NCBI RefSeq assembly: GCF_037479095.1
Contig: NZ_JBBGZW010000001.1
Coordinates: 2,232,001 to 2,296,000 of the forward strand
DNA length: 64,000 nt
Source of the DNA: Pantoea nemavictus
GTDB lineage: Bacteria; Pseudomonadota; Gammaproteobacteria; Enterobacterales; Enterobacteriaceae
Direction of reading: 5' to 3'
In this document: positions 1-8,577 of the stretch, piece by piece
Layout of the letters: every line of letters starts with the position of its first letter
How positions within the stretch are numbered: the stretch's first letter is position 1
The notes under the pieces: generated by a model
Databases searched by the model: none
What the model saw: only the letters and a program-made list of their open reading frames with translations
Told to the model about the DNA's origin: nothing
Program-made: the position numbers and the translations under genes

Positions 1-212
1 TGCCGCTGTCGCGCCGCCGTGAACTGGTGCGTGTGGTGCTGGCGCGCGCCGATGCGTGGATCCAGCCCGAGTACAAGCAGGACAACCCGCTGGTTTCGCT
101 TGGCACCATTATTCGTACCGTATTTGAGCTGTTCTGGCTGACCTGGAAAGATCGCCGTGAGAAGCGTAAGCGTGATAACCAGCCCGCCGCAAAAGAGGAC
201 AGCGCTGCATGA
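1..212 (+). CDS. bcsA: Cellulose synthase catalytic subunit BcsA, C-terminal fragment (first bcs locus)
   Basis: The reading frame is open from base 3 and gives the last 69 residues, ending in a highly charged Lys/Arg-rich tail. The stretch RRRELVRVVLARADAW resembles the region of BcsA that follows the PilZ domain, where the last membrane-proximal helices lie. BcsA polymerises UDP-glucose into beta-1,4-glucan and threads it across the inner membrane under c-di-GMP control. The gene is cut by the window edge, so glycosyltransferase motifs cannot be checked. Its TGA stop overlaps the bcsB start as ATGA, showing translational coupling. Identification rests on this tail plus the bcsB-C-D-Z genes that follow. 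Confidence 0.88.
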   Translation, partial: PLSRRRELVRVVLARADAWIQPEYKQDNPLVSLGTIIRTVFELFWLTWKDRREKRKRDNQPAAKEDSAA

Positions 213-2704
213 AGAATTTGACGCAAACGTTGCTGGCAAGCTCGCTGGCAACGGCGCTGCTGCTCGCGCCCGCGTGGGCTGAAACCCCGGCGGTCACTCA
301 GGATAGCGGTGCGCTGTCTGAGGTTCCACCGCCGCAGGGCATGGAAAGTGCGGCCGATCAGCAGCTGCAACAGGCGGCAGGCGCGGCACCGTACGCGCCA
401 GCGGAAACGGCACCGCTGACGGAAAACGACGCGCCCGCAGAGCCCGCGCCAGGCGAAACCGCACCCGCGCCCGAGATGGTGCTGCCAACGGTTGCGCCTA
501 CTGCACCTGCGGCCATTGCGGATAACGAAGCGGTAACGCTCAATCAGCCGATCAGTACCACCGTTTCCGTCGCGCAGATGGGCCAGCCGCGTGGCATTAC
601 GCTCACTGGCGGTCAGCTGCAATCCGGTATCGTCTTCACGCTGCCCAGCGATGAAGTGATCACCAACGCGCGCCTCAATCTGTCACTGCGCGTCTCGGCG
701 GCACTGGCGGCGCGCAACACGTCGTTGCAGCTGATGCTGAACGGTCAGCCGCTCGGCACTCTGCCGCTCGGTTCGAGCGACAGCGACGTCAGCGACTACC
801 AGCTGGATATTCCGGCAGCGATGGTGGTCTCCAGTAATAACCTCAGCTTCAAGATTAACGATGCCGACAAGCTGCTGTGCGAGAAAGAGAGCGCGCAGCA
901 GTATCAGGTAGCGATTCTGCCCAAAACCACGCTGAGCCTCGAAGGCCAGCAGCTGAATATTGGCACCAGCCTGCGCAACTTCCCGCGTCCGTTTATCGAT
1001 GCGCAGCGCATGACGCCAGCCAGCGTCACCTTTGGCTTTGCAGCCAATGTCGCGCCGGACAGCATCAGCGCCGCTGCGCTGGTGGCATCGTGGATGGGCA
1101 TTCAGTCGGACTATCGTGGGATTCGTTTCCCGGTGGTGCGCGGCGATCTGCCTGAGCACAACGGCATTCTGGTGGGACATCCGGGCGATAAGATTGGCAC
1201 CGTGACCTTGCCCGCCACCAGCGGTCCGCTGCTGCAGGTGATCGATAATCCCAACAATCCGGTCTACAAACTGCTGCTGGTAGTGGGTGCCAATGACGAT
1301 CAGTTGCGTCAGGCCGCCAACCGTTTAACCACGCAGCCGCTGGCCACCGATGCCAGCAGCCTGAACGTACAACCGCAGCCGATTGGTATGCGTAAACCGT
1401 ACGATGCTCCGCGCTGGATCAACACCACGCGTCCGGTGCGCCTGAGCGAACTGCTGCGTAAAGATCAGAGCCTAACCACCACCGGCATCTGGCACGATGC
1501 GCTGAGCGTCAACTTCCGCGCCGCGCCGGATCTGTTTATGTGGGATGGCGATACCATTCCAGTGGAGCTGCACTATCGCTTCCCGTCCGAAAGCTGGATT
1601 GATGAGAACAACTCGTTCCTTAACGTGATGATCAATGGCACTTTCTTGCGCAACCTGACGGTGAACAAAGTGGGCCTGCTGGAAAGCGCCTGGCATCGCC
1701 TGGGTGGCGACGCGCGTCAGGAGCATTACACCCTGAAGCTCGAGCCATACCTGATTTACGGTGACAACCAGCTGGCGCTCTACTTCAACATCAAGCCGAA
1801 AGCGGATGCACCGTGCGGCGTGCTGCTGAACAACAACATTAAGAGCCGCATTGAAGAGGATTCGTGGATCGATCTGAGCCACACGCGCCACTTCACCATG
1901 CTGCCGAACCTCTCTTACTTTGTTGGTGCCTCGTTCCCGTTCTCGCGTCTTGCGGACTTCTCGCAGACCACGCTGCTGCTGCCGCAACAGCCGAGTGATG
2001 CGGAGATCGCTACGCTGCTGGATATGGCATCACGTGCCGGTAACGCCACTGGCGTACCGCTGCTGCAGAACCAGGTGCTGTTTGGCCTGCCAAACGGCGG
2101 CACCAACATGACGCGCCTGCAGCGCAGCGATGTGTTAGCGGTGAGCACCACGCAGAACAACGACTTCAACCAGGCAATGCTGGTCAACACGCCGTATGAA
2201 ACCAGCGGCAACACGCTGGGCGTGAAAGAGCCGAACACCTGGGACAAGCTGCGCGGCTGGCTGACCGGCGACTGGTATCGCCAGCAGCTGGATGCCGATC
2301 GTTACTTCTCGTCCAACGAAGCATGGCGCGGCTTTGTCAGCTATCGCTCGCCGTGGAACCGCGATCGCCTGGTGGTGATGACGGTGGCGACCAGTGATCA
2401 GCAACTGCTGCGCCTGCATGAAGACCTGAATTCGGCGCGCATCAACGCTGGAATTCGCGGCGATACCGCCATCATCACCGATGAGAACGGCATTCGCAGT
2501 TTCCGCGTGGGTCCGCAATTCCCGAGCGGTGAAATGCCGTGGTACATGATGGTGGTGTGGTATGCCAACCAGCACTCGGTGCTGATGGCGCTGGCGGCAT
2601 TGCTGCTTTCAGCGCTGGTCGGCAGTGGGGCCTGGGTGATGCTGAAACGTCATGCGTGGCGTCGTCTCAACCCAAAAGTTGATAGCAAGTCCGGCAAGAA
2701 GTAA
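209..2704 (+). CDS. bcsB: Cellulose synthase regulatory/periplasmic subunit BcsB (first locus)
   Basis: An 831-residue BcsB. It has a signal peptide (residues 1-25, ending AWA), then an unusually long Ala/Pro/Glu-rich linker (about 26-105), then the periplasmic jelly-roll and flavodoxin-like repeats, and one C-terminal membrane helix at about 790-812 followed by a basic tail. BcsB anchors in the inner membrane beside BcsA and guides the nascent glucan through the periplasm. The start overlaps the bcsA stop by 4 nt. The paralog at 11789-14086 is shorter (765 aa) and has no Pro-rich linker, so the two BcsB proteins belong to different subfamilies and are not a recent duplication. Confidence 0.95.
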   Translation: MKNLTQTLLASSLATALLLAPAWAETPAVTQDSGALSEVPPPQGMESAADQQLQQAAGAAPYAPAETAPLTENDAPAEPAPGETAPAPEMVLPTVAPTAPAAIADNEAVTLNQPISTTVSVAQMGQPRGITLTGGQLQSGIVFTLPSDEVITNARLNLSLRVSAALAARNTSLQLMLNGQPLGTLPLGSSDSDVSDYQLDIPAAMVVSSNNLSFKINDADKLLCEKESAQQYQVAILPKTTLSLEGQQLNIGTSLRNFPRPFIDAQRMTPASVTFGFAANVAPDSISAAALVASWMGIQSDYRGIRFPVVRGDLPEHNGILVGHPGDKIGTVTLPATSGPLLQVIDNPNNPVYKLLLVVGANDDQLRQAANRLTTQPLATDASSLNVQPQPIGMRKPYDAPRWINTTRPVRLSELLRKDQSLTTTGIWHDALSVNFRAAPDLFMWDGDTIPVELHYRFPSESWIDENNSFLNVMINGTFLRNLTVNKVGLLESAWHRLGGDARQEHYTLKLEPYLIYGDNQLALYFNIKPKADAPCGVLLNNNIKSRIEEDSWIDLSHTRHFTMLPNLSYFVGASFPFSRLADFSQTTLLLPQQPSDAEIATLLDMASRAGNATGVPLLQNQVLFGLPNGGTNMTRLQRSDVLAVSTTQNNDFNQAMLVNTPYETSGNTLGVKEPNTWDKLRGWLTGDWYRQQLDADRYFSSNEAWRGFVSYRSPWNRDRLVVMTVATSDQQLLRLHEDLNSARINAGIRGDTAIITDENGIRSFRVGPQFPSGEMPWYMMVVWYANQHSVLMALAALLLSALVGSGAWVMLKRHAWRRLNPKVDSKSGKK

Positions 2705-2715
2705 GGATAAAAATA

Positions 2716-5700
2716 ATGAAAAAACATCTGTTAAGTGCCGGCATTCGTCATGCCCTGATTCTGGGCGGGGCGCTCACGCTCTCGCAGCCGCTGCTGGCGG
2801 CGGAGAGTAACAATCCTGCGTTACAGGCGCTGTTCGATCAAGCGGCTTACTGGCATCAGAAAGCGCATGACGATTTGGCGAAAGCCTCGCTGCAGAAAGT
2901 GCTGATGGTTGAGCCAAACAACACTCAGGCGCTCTATTTGCTGGCGCTCTATTCGCAGCAGAGCGGCGGTACAGCGGAAGCGGCGCAGTGGCGTGCGCGC
3001 CTGAGTGCGGCATCGCCAAACGATCCGCATCTCAGCGAGCTGGATAACGCACGTCAGCTGCAAACCATTCCGCAGGCGCAGCTACAACTGGCGCGCCAGC
3101 AGGCGCGCAGCGGCAATATTGCGGCTTCGCTGCAAACCTGGCGTAACACCTTCAGCGGTAACGAGCCGCCGCCGAGCGTGGCGGCAGAATACTACCTGAC
3201 GATGGCGGGCGATCGCTCGCTGCTGCCGCAGGCGGTGGAAGCGCTGCGGCAGTTCTCCGCCGATCATCCGCAGGATACCGGCGCCAAACTGGCGCTGGGT
3301 AAAGCGCTAACCTATCAGGAAGCGACCCGTCGTCAGGGTATTGATGTGCTCGGCAGCCTGGCGGATGGCAACAAAGAAGCCGACCGCTCGCTGCGTCAGG
3401 CGCTGCTGTGGCTTGGCCCGCAGGCTTCTGATGCCTCGCTGTACCAAACCTGGCAGCAGCGTCATCCGCAGGATAACGCGGTGCTGGATTACTACCGTAA
3501 AAATGTCGGCGGTGCGGAGAAAGGCGCGGGATTTACCGCGCTGAACAGCGGCGACGTCAGCAATGCGCAAAACAACTTTGAGAAAGTGCTGCAAGCCAAC
3601 CCGCAAGATGCGGATGCGCTGGCGGGTATGGGCTACGTCGCTCAGCGCGCCGGACGTTACGCCGAAGCGGCGGATTACCTGACGCGCGCCGCGCAGTTAG
3701 GCGGCGATCAAAGCGACACGCGCCAGAAACAGGCCGCCGATGCGCGCTTCTACGCCCAGCTGGCGACCGCGCAGCAGGCGTTAAAAAATGGCGATAGCGC
3801 ACAGGCGTTGGCGCTGAGCGAACCGCTGGCGCAGGCCGACGGCGAGAAAGGTGTGTCCGCCAAACTGTTCCGCGCGGATGTGCAGCGTCGCAGCAATCAG
3901 CTCGATCAGGCGGAGCAAACCTATCGCGCCATCCTGCAAAGTGATGCCAATAACCGTAATGCCAAAGAAGGCCTGTTCTACGTGCTGCGCCAGCAGAACC
4001 GTGGCGCAGAAGCCAATACGCTGCTGGGGTCGCTGCCGGATAGCGTACGTCAAAGCGTGGCACCGCGCGGCAGCAGCACCGATCCGATTCGTGCGCAGGC
4101 CAAACGTGAGCTGGCAGCAGGCAACAACAGCGCGGCTGTCGCCACCCTGACCAGCGGCATTCAGCGCTATCCCAACGATGGCTGGCTACGTCTCGATCTG
4201 GCACGCATCTATCGCGCGCAGGGCAATAGCATGATGGCGGCCAATATCATGCAGCCCACGCTGCGCACCGGTGCCAGCACCACCGAACTCTATGCGGGCG
4301 CGTTAAACGCCAGCGAAAGCGGTGCCTGGCAGCAGGCGAGTATGCTGCTGTCACGCATTCCCAACGGCAACAAAAACAGCGATATGCGCGAGCTGGCGCA
4401 GCGCGTGAACTTCAACCTGCAGATGGCTACCGCCGATCAGTATCTGGCGCAGGGTTCGAATGCGGCGGCAGCCAACACCTTGCGTGCGCTGGCGTCAATG
4501 CCGCCGGCTAATCCGGTTGATGCCGGTAATCTGGCGCAGAAACTGGCGAAAGCGGGCGATCTCACCACGGCGGTTTCCGTGGTGCGCAGCAACATGCAGC
4601 GCGGCATCCAGGGCAACGCCGGTGATTACGCCGCGCAGGTTGCGGTGCTGAATCAGGCCGGTCTGAACACCGAAGCGCAGAGCTTCCTGAGCAGCCCGGA
4701 ACTGCAGGCGCGCAGCACGCCAACCCAGCTGGCAGGTATTCGTAATGGCTATGTGATCAACGAAGTGGATCGTCTGCGCGAGCAGAAACAGTACGCCGCC
4801 GCTTACGACAAGCTGGTGGGCGCGCTGCAGCACGATCCGCAGAACCGCGATCTGATGTTTGCCATGGCGCGGCTGTATCAGTCCGGCAAGATGAACAAAG
4901 AAGCCGGCGTGGTTTACGACTATCTGATGACGCAGGAGACCGCAACGCAAGATGCGCGTACCGGCGCCATCAACGTGGCGCTGGCGCAGAACGACGTCAA
5001 CAAAGCCAACACCTTGACCCGCGGCCTGAATAATGAGCAGTCACCCGATCGTCTGCTGTTGTTAGCCCGCGTAGCCGAAGCCAACGGCGAACACAGCCAG
5101 GCGATGAGTTATCTGCGTAACGCACGCGGTCAGCTGATTGGTCTGCAAGGTGCCACCAATGGCAACGTGCCGAGCGTCGGCGGCCTGGCGCTGGCCGACA
5201 ATCCGTTTATCAATCGCGGCACCTCGCCGGTTGGCCGCTCGCCATCCAGCTATGGCGCGGTAATGCCGTGGCAGTCGGCGCCCGACGCCACCAGCAGCGC
5301 GGAAGGCGTGACGCTGGCGAGCAATACGCCGGCCGTGCAGCAGAGCCAGACGCTGCGCCAAATCGACAACATGATGGACGATCTGCAAGAGAAAACCGGT
5401 TCATGGGCTATCGGAGGTATCCAGATCAGGGGGCGCGATGGTGAGTCCGGTCTCAGCAAGTTAACGGAAGCGAAAGCACCTTTAACATGGACAACATCAC
5501 CATTTGGCGATTCAAGGTTTGAGTTTACTGTAACGCCAGTTTCTTTGAGTGCCGGTTCTGCTGGAGGTGATTCATGGCGTCGTTTTGGTAGCAATGCAGC
5601 GTCGAATGCCGTGCAAAACTTGCTAACGACTATCAACAACGAAGGAAATGCAACAACGACTAGTTCCGCCTTGCAGAACCTACTCACGAAATACAGTGCC

Positions 5701-6717
5701 ACCACGTCTGATTTGGCCGGGGTAAAATTCGACGATCTTAATCCTTTGACGGCTCAGGGCGCGAGTAACCTCAACTGGATTAATACTCATCAGGATGTAA
5801 AAAATTACCTCATTGCCTCATCCTTAAAACCAAGTGTGTCTCAGGCCGGTTCAAGCTCAACGGATTCTCAGACAGCTTCGGGTGTTGAATTAAGCATGGC
5901 GCTGAAAGGCGATCACTACAAAATTGACCTTGGAAGTACCCCGCTGGGGCAGGATCTCAGCACACTGGTCGGGGGCATTCAATGGTCTCCAAAACTCACC
6001 GATTATTTGACGTTGATTCTTACTGGCGAACGCCGAGCAGTAACGGATAGTTTGCTGTCTTACGTCGGTGCAAAAGATTCTTTCACCGGGCAATCCTGGG
6101 GGCGAGTCACCAAAAATGGTGGCAATGCTTTGCTAAGTTATGACAATGGGGATGCCGGTTTCTATGCAGGCGCTGGAGCATACAGCTACCTTGGTGAAAA
6201 TGTGGCGAGTAACAAGAGTGTTCAAGCTAACGCTGGGGCCTACATTCGACCACTCCACTCTGATGACCGCGAATTAAAAGCTGGGATGAGTGTGTCATGG
6301 ATGGATTTCTCTAAAAACCTGAGTTACTTCAGCTACGGCCAAGGTGGATACTTCAGCCCGCAAAACTATGCATCCGTTTCCTTACCTGTTGATTTTACGC
6401 GAAAGTATGATGATTTGAGCATGAAAATAGGTGGATCAGTGGGTTATCAATCTTACAGTCAGGATAAAAGTGCTTACTTCCCTAACAATCCTGAATGGCA
6501 AGCTTTCATGAATGAGATGGTAACGGATGGGTTCGCAAAAGAAGCCTATTACAGCGGCGGAAGCAAAAACGGTATTGGCTATAACATTCACGCCGGTGCG
6601 GATTATAAGATCAACAAAGATGTCACCGTCGGCGGTCAGTTGGGCTACGACACCTTTGGTGATTACAACGAAAGTACCGCCAATCTGTACTTCCGTTATC
6701 TGTTCGGAGATTACTAA
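2716..6717 (+). CDS. bcsC: Cellulose export outer-membrane protein BcsC (first locus, long type I form)
   Basis: A 1333-residue protein: signal peptide (1-28), a long TPR superhelix in the periplasm (about 30-830), a linker, and a C-terminal 'BcsC_C' beta-barrel (about 900-1333) ending in the aromatic F-G-D-Y. The TPR part is thought to bind peptidoglycan and the synthase, and the barrel to export cellulose through the outer membrane. The length fits the roughly 1300-residue type I family and not the 1157-residue E. coli protein. The coding DNA from about 5405 to 6560, which covers the barrel entry and most strands, is much poorer in GC than the rest: 60-base lines at 5461 and 6421 count 42% and 37%, against 62% at 4921. 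The reading frame stays intact. Its stop overlaps bcsD by one base. Confidence 0.95.
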   Translation: MKKHLLSAGIRHALILGGALTLSQPLLAAESNNPALQALFDQAAYWHQKAHDDLAKASLQKVLMVEPNNTQALYLLALYSQQSGGTAEAAQWRARLSAASPNDPHLSELDNARQLQTIPQAQLQLARQQARSGNIAASLQTWRNTFSGNEPPPSVAAEYYLTMAGDRSLLPQAVEALRQFSADHPQDTGAKLALGKALTYQEATRRQGIDVLGSLADGNKEADRSLRQALLWLGPQASDASLYQTWQQRHPQDNAVLDYYRKNVGGAEKGAGFTALNSGDVSNAQNNFEKVLQANPQDADALAGMGYVAQRAGRYAEAADYLTRAAQLGGDQSDTRQKQAADARFYAQLATAQQALKNGDSAQALALSEPLAQADGEKGVSAKLFRADVQRRSNQLDQAEQTYRAILQSDANNRNAKEGLFYVLRQQNRGAEANTLLGSLPDSVRQSVAPRGSSTDPIRAQAKRELAAGNNSAAVATLTSGIQRYPNDGWLRLDLARIYRAQGNSMMAANIMQPTLRTGASTTELYAGALNASESGAWQQASMLLSRIPNGNKNSDMRELAQRVNFNLQMATADQYLAQGSNAAAANTLRALASMPPANPVDAGNLAQKLAKAGDLTTAVSVVRSNMQRGIQGNAGDYAAQVAVLNQAGLNTEAQSFLSSPELQARSTPTQLAGIRNGYVINEVDRLREQKQYAAAYDKLVGALQHDPQNRDLMFAMARLYQSGKMNKEAGVVYDYLMTQETATQDARTGAINVALAQNDVNKANTLTRGLNNEQSPDRLLLLARVAEANGEHSQAMSYLRNARGQLIGLQGATNGNVPSVGGLALADNPFINRGTSPVGRSPSSYGAVMPWQSAPDATSSAEGVTLASNTPAVQQSQTLRQIDNMMDDLQEKTGSWAIGGIQIRGRDGESGLSKLTEAKAPLTWTTSPFGDSRFEFTVTPVSLSAGSAGGDSWRRFGSNAASNAVQNLLTTINNEGNATTTSSALQNLLTKYSATTSDLAGVKFDDLNPLTAQGASNLNWINTHQDVKNYLIASSLKPSVSQAGSSSTDSQTASGVELSMALKGDHYKIDLGSTPLGQDLSTLVGGIQWSPKLTDYLTLILTGERRAVTDSLLSYVGAKDSFTGQSWGRVTKNGGNALLSYDNGDAGFYAGAGAYSYLGENVASNKSVQANAGAYIRPLHSDDRELKAGMSVSWMDFSKNLSYFSYGQGGYFSPQNYASVSLPVDFTRKYDDLSMKIGGSVGYQSYSQDKSAYFPNNPEWQAFMNEMVTDGFAKEAYYSGGSKNGIGYNIHAGADYKINKDVTVGGQLGYDTFGDYNESTANLYFRYLFGDY

Positions 6718-7163
6718 TGAGTGAGCAAGTGAGCGCGCGCGTCAGCCATCCGCATCAGCCGGGTTGGTTCGATCTGGTGAGCGCGATGATTGAAAGCATG
6801 CTGGACAACGCGGGCGAGGAGGCGGAAGGCTTCCTCAACGGCGTCGGCACATCGCTGGCGACCCGCTATCCTTTACCTGAAGCGCGCACCGTGCAGGATC
6901 TGGAGCGCGAAATGAATCTACAGCTGGCGCGTTTTAACTGGGGTTTTGTGCAGTTACAGCCGCAGGAAAATGCCATTCTGATTCAACACCACGCGCTGCC
7001 GCAGGGTGACAGCAATGTCGGTGTTGAACGCTGGCAGCTGGCATTAAGCGCGGTACTGGCGGGCCTGTATGCGCAGTGGCTGCAAGCCCAGGGCGGCAGC
7101 GCGGCGGTGCCGCTGACGCTTGAGCAGAACGACGGCGGCACGCTGCACTATCGATATCAATAG
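6717..7163 (+). CDS. bcsD: Cellulose synthase subunit D (BcsD)
   Basis: A 148-residue BcsD/AxcesD-family protein without a signal peptide. In the known family BcsD forms a periplasmic (or, in enterics, possibly cytoplasmic) octameric ring that organises synthase complexes or bundles glucan into fibrils. It marks type I cellulose operons. It starts within the TAA stop of bcsC (TAATG) and ends 9 nt before bcsZ. The second locus in this window has no bcsD, so this is the only copy visible. Assignment rests on size, the motif region around NWGFVQLQP, and position directly after bcsC. Confidence 0.9.
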   Translation: MSEQVSARVSHPHQPGWFDLVSAMIESMLDNAGEEAEGFLNGVGTSLATRYPLPEARTVQDLEREMNLQLARFNWGFVQLQPQENAILIQHHALPQGDSNVGVERWQLALSAVLAGLYAQWLQAQGGSAAVPLTLEQNDGGTLHYRYQ

Positions 7164-7172
7164 GATGCTGTG

Positions 7173-8177
7173 ATGAGAGTGATGCGCTTTTGGCGTCAAT
7201 GGATGCTGTGTTTCATGGTGATGTTTTTTAGCGCCCAGGCGGCCGCAGATGGCTGGAGTACTTACAAAAGCCGTTTTATGAGCAGCGACGGCCGTATCAG
7301 CGATACGGCAAACAACAACGTGAGCCATACCGAAGGCCAGGGCTACGGCATGTTGTTGGCGGTGGCGCATGACGATCGCGCGACTTTCGATCTGCTGTGG
7401 CAGTGGACGCGCAGCCATCTGCGCAATCCGCAAAACGATCTGTTCTACTGGCGCTACACGCCAGGTGCCGCCGATCCGATCGCCGATAAAAATAACGCTT
7501 CCGATGGCGATGTGCTGATTGCCTGGGCTCTGCAACGTGCGGCGCAGAAGTGGGGCGGCGACTACCAGCAGGCATCAGATCGCATTCAGCGTGCGATAGT
7601 GAAGCTCAATGTGATCAGTTATGGCGGGCATAAAGTGATGCTGCCGGGCGCGCAGGGTTTCAATAAAACCAGTTATGTGGTGCTCAATCCCTCTTATTTC
7701 CTGTTCGCTGCATGGCGTGAGTTTGCCGAGCACAGCCATCTGCGCATCTGGAATGAGTTGATGGATGACGGCATGGATCTGTTAGGCGACATGCATTTTG
7801 GTAAAACCGGCTTGCCGCTTGATTGGGTGGCGCTGAATGCTGATGGTTCGGTGGCTCCTGCCATCGGTTATTCCAACCGCTTCAGCTATGACGCCATTCG
7901 TATTCCGCTGAATATCTGGTGGTACGATCCGCAAAGCCTACGTCTGGTGCCGTTCCAGCGCGTGTGGCAGGGCTCGGCGCGCATGACCACGCCGGCCTGG
8001 TATGATGTGCTGGGAAATACGCCCGCGCCATACAATATGGAAGGCGGTCTGATTGCGGTTCGTGATTTGACCCTGAACCAAACCCAGTATCTCAATGACA
8101 AGCTGGCAGCGGATCAAAACTACTTCTCCGCCAGCCTGCAGCTGCTAACCTGGATGGCGTATCAGGAGAAGCGGTAG
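7173..8177 (+). CDS. bcsZ: Periplasmic endo-1,4-beta-glucanase BcsZ (GH8)
   Basis: A glycoside hydrolase family 8 cellulase of 334 residues that trims nascent cellulose in the periplasm and is needed for normal polymer output. The signal peptide covers about residues 1-25 (ending AQAAA). Glu54 in the EGQGYGM motif and Asp240 in SYDAIRIP are the expected catalytic acid and base. An upstream in-frame GTG at 7170 is possible, but the ATG at 7173 has a GGA ribosome site seven bases before it. It is the last gene of the first operon and the only bcsZ in the window. In E. coli bcsZ lies between bcsB and bcsC; here it follows bcsD. Confidence 0.95.
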   Translation: MRVMRFWRQWMLCFMVMFFSAQAAADGWSTYKSRFMSSDGRISDTANNNVSHTEGQGYGMLLAVAHDDRATFDLLWQWTRSHLRNPQNDLFYWRYTPGAADPIADKNNASDGDVLIAWALQRAAQKWGGDYQQASDRIQRAIVKLNVISYGGHKVMLPGAQGFNKTSYVVLNPSYFLFAAWREFAEHSHLRIWNELMDDGMDLLGDMHFGKTGLPLDWVALNADGSVAPAIGYSNRFSYDAIRIPLNIWWYDPQSLRLVPFQRVWQGSARMTTPAWYDVLGNTPAPYNMEGGLIAVRDLTLNQTQYLNDKLAADQNYFSASLQLLTWMAYQEKR

Positions 8178-8193
8178 GTCTCATTTTCGAGCT

Positions 8194-8568
8194 GGTCGCA
8201 ATAAATGGCGTAATGCCGATCAGTTAAGCGCTGAGCGACTTTCGTTCGCCATTAGCTGAGGCAGTTTCAGCTATGCCGTGCGGCGACCGAGAAGAGGGCG
8301 TCTGGCCACGCCCTCTTCACTCCGGGCCCTGCGCCAGCCCATCCCGCCGCTTCGCGGTGCCTTCACTCCTTCACGATTCCTGACGGACCGGCGGCGATTC
8401 GCTCCTGCTCAGCGCCGCCTCTCGCCGCATCCCTGCGGCTCGCCCTGGAATCCCTCACTCGTTCAGCGGGTTGGGATGTCGCCTCAAAACCCGCGCTGCA
8501 GCATCAATGCTTATTTCTTAGTAACCATCGCGATAACGCCTGTAGGGTCGCCATTTATGGCGACTACC
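8194..8568. repeat. Composite intergenic repeat element, left copy
   Basis: This 400-base gap between convergent bcsZ and the second bcsC has no convincing gene. It holds a block (8194-8287) that reappears in inverted orientation at 21443-21535 with only about six differences in 93 bases. Next to it is a perfect 10-bp hairpin (8291-8300 pairing with 8309-8318). A GC-rich middle shares scattered motifs with the right copy. A palindrome with GTCGCCA/TGGCGAC arms closes it near 8549-8566. The 97-codon frame across it is Arg/Pro-rich and looks like non-coding GC-rich sequence. It resembles a palindromic, non-autonomous repeat of the REP/MITE kind; no transposase is present. Confidence 0.75.
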
Positions 8569-8577
8569 TAAATTAAC

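Noticed and set aside
2716..6717. Insertion in BcsC compared with the 1157-residue E. coli protein
   Set aside because: Type I BcsC proteins are normally about 1300 residues, so the extra length is a family feature and not by itself an insertion; only the composition change is reported.
8278..8571. 97-codon open frame in the gap between bcsZ and the second bcsC
   Set aside because: It is made almost wholly of Arg/Pro/Ala codons from a GC-rich repeat element, has no ribosome site, and part of it is the inverted copy of sequence at 21443-21535.
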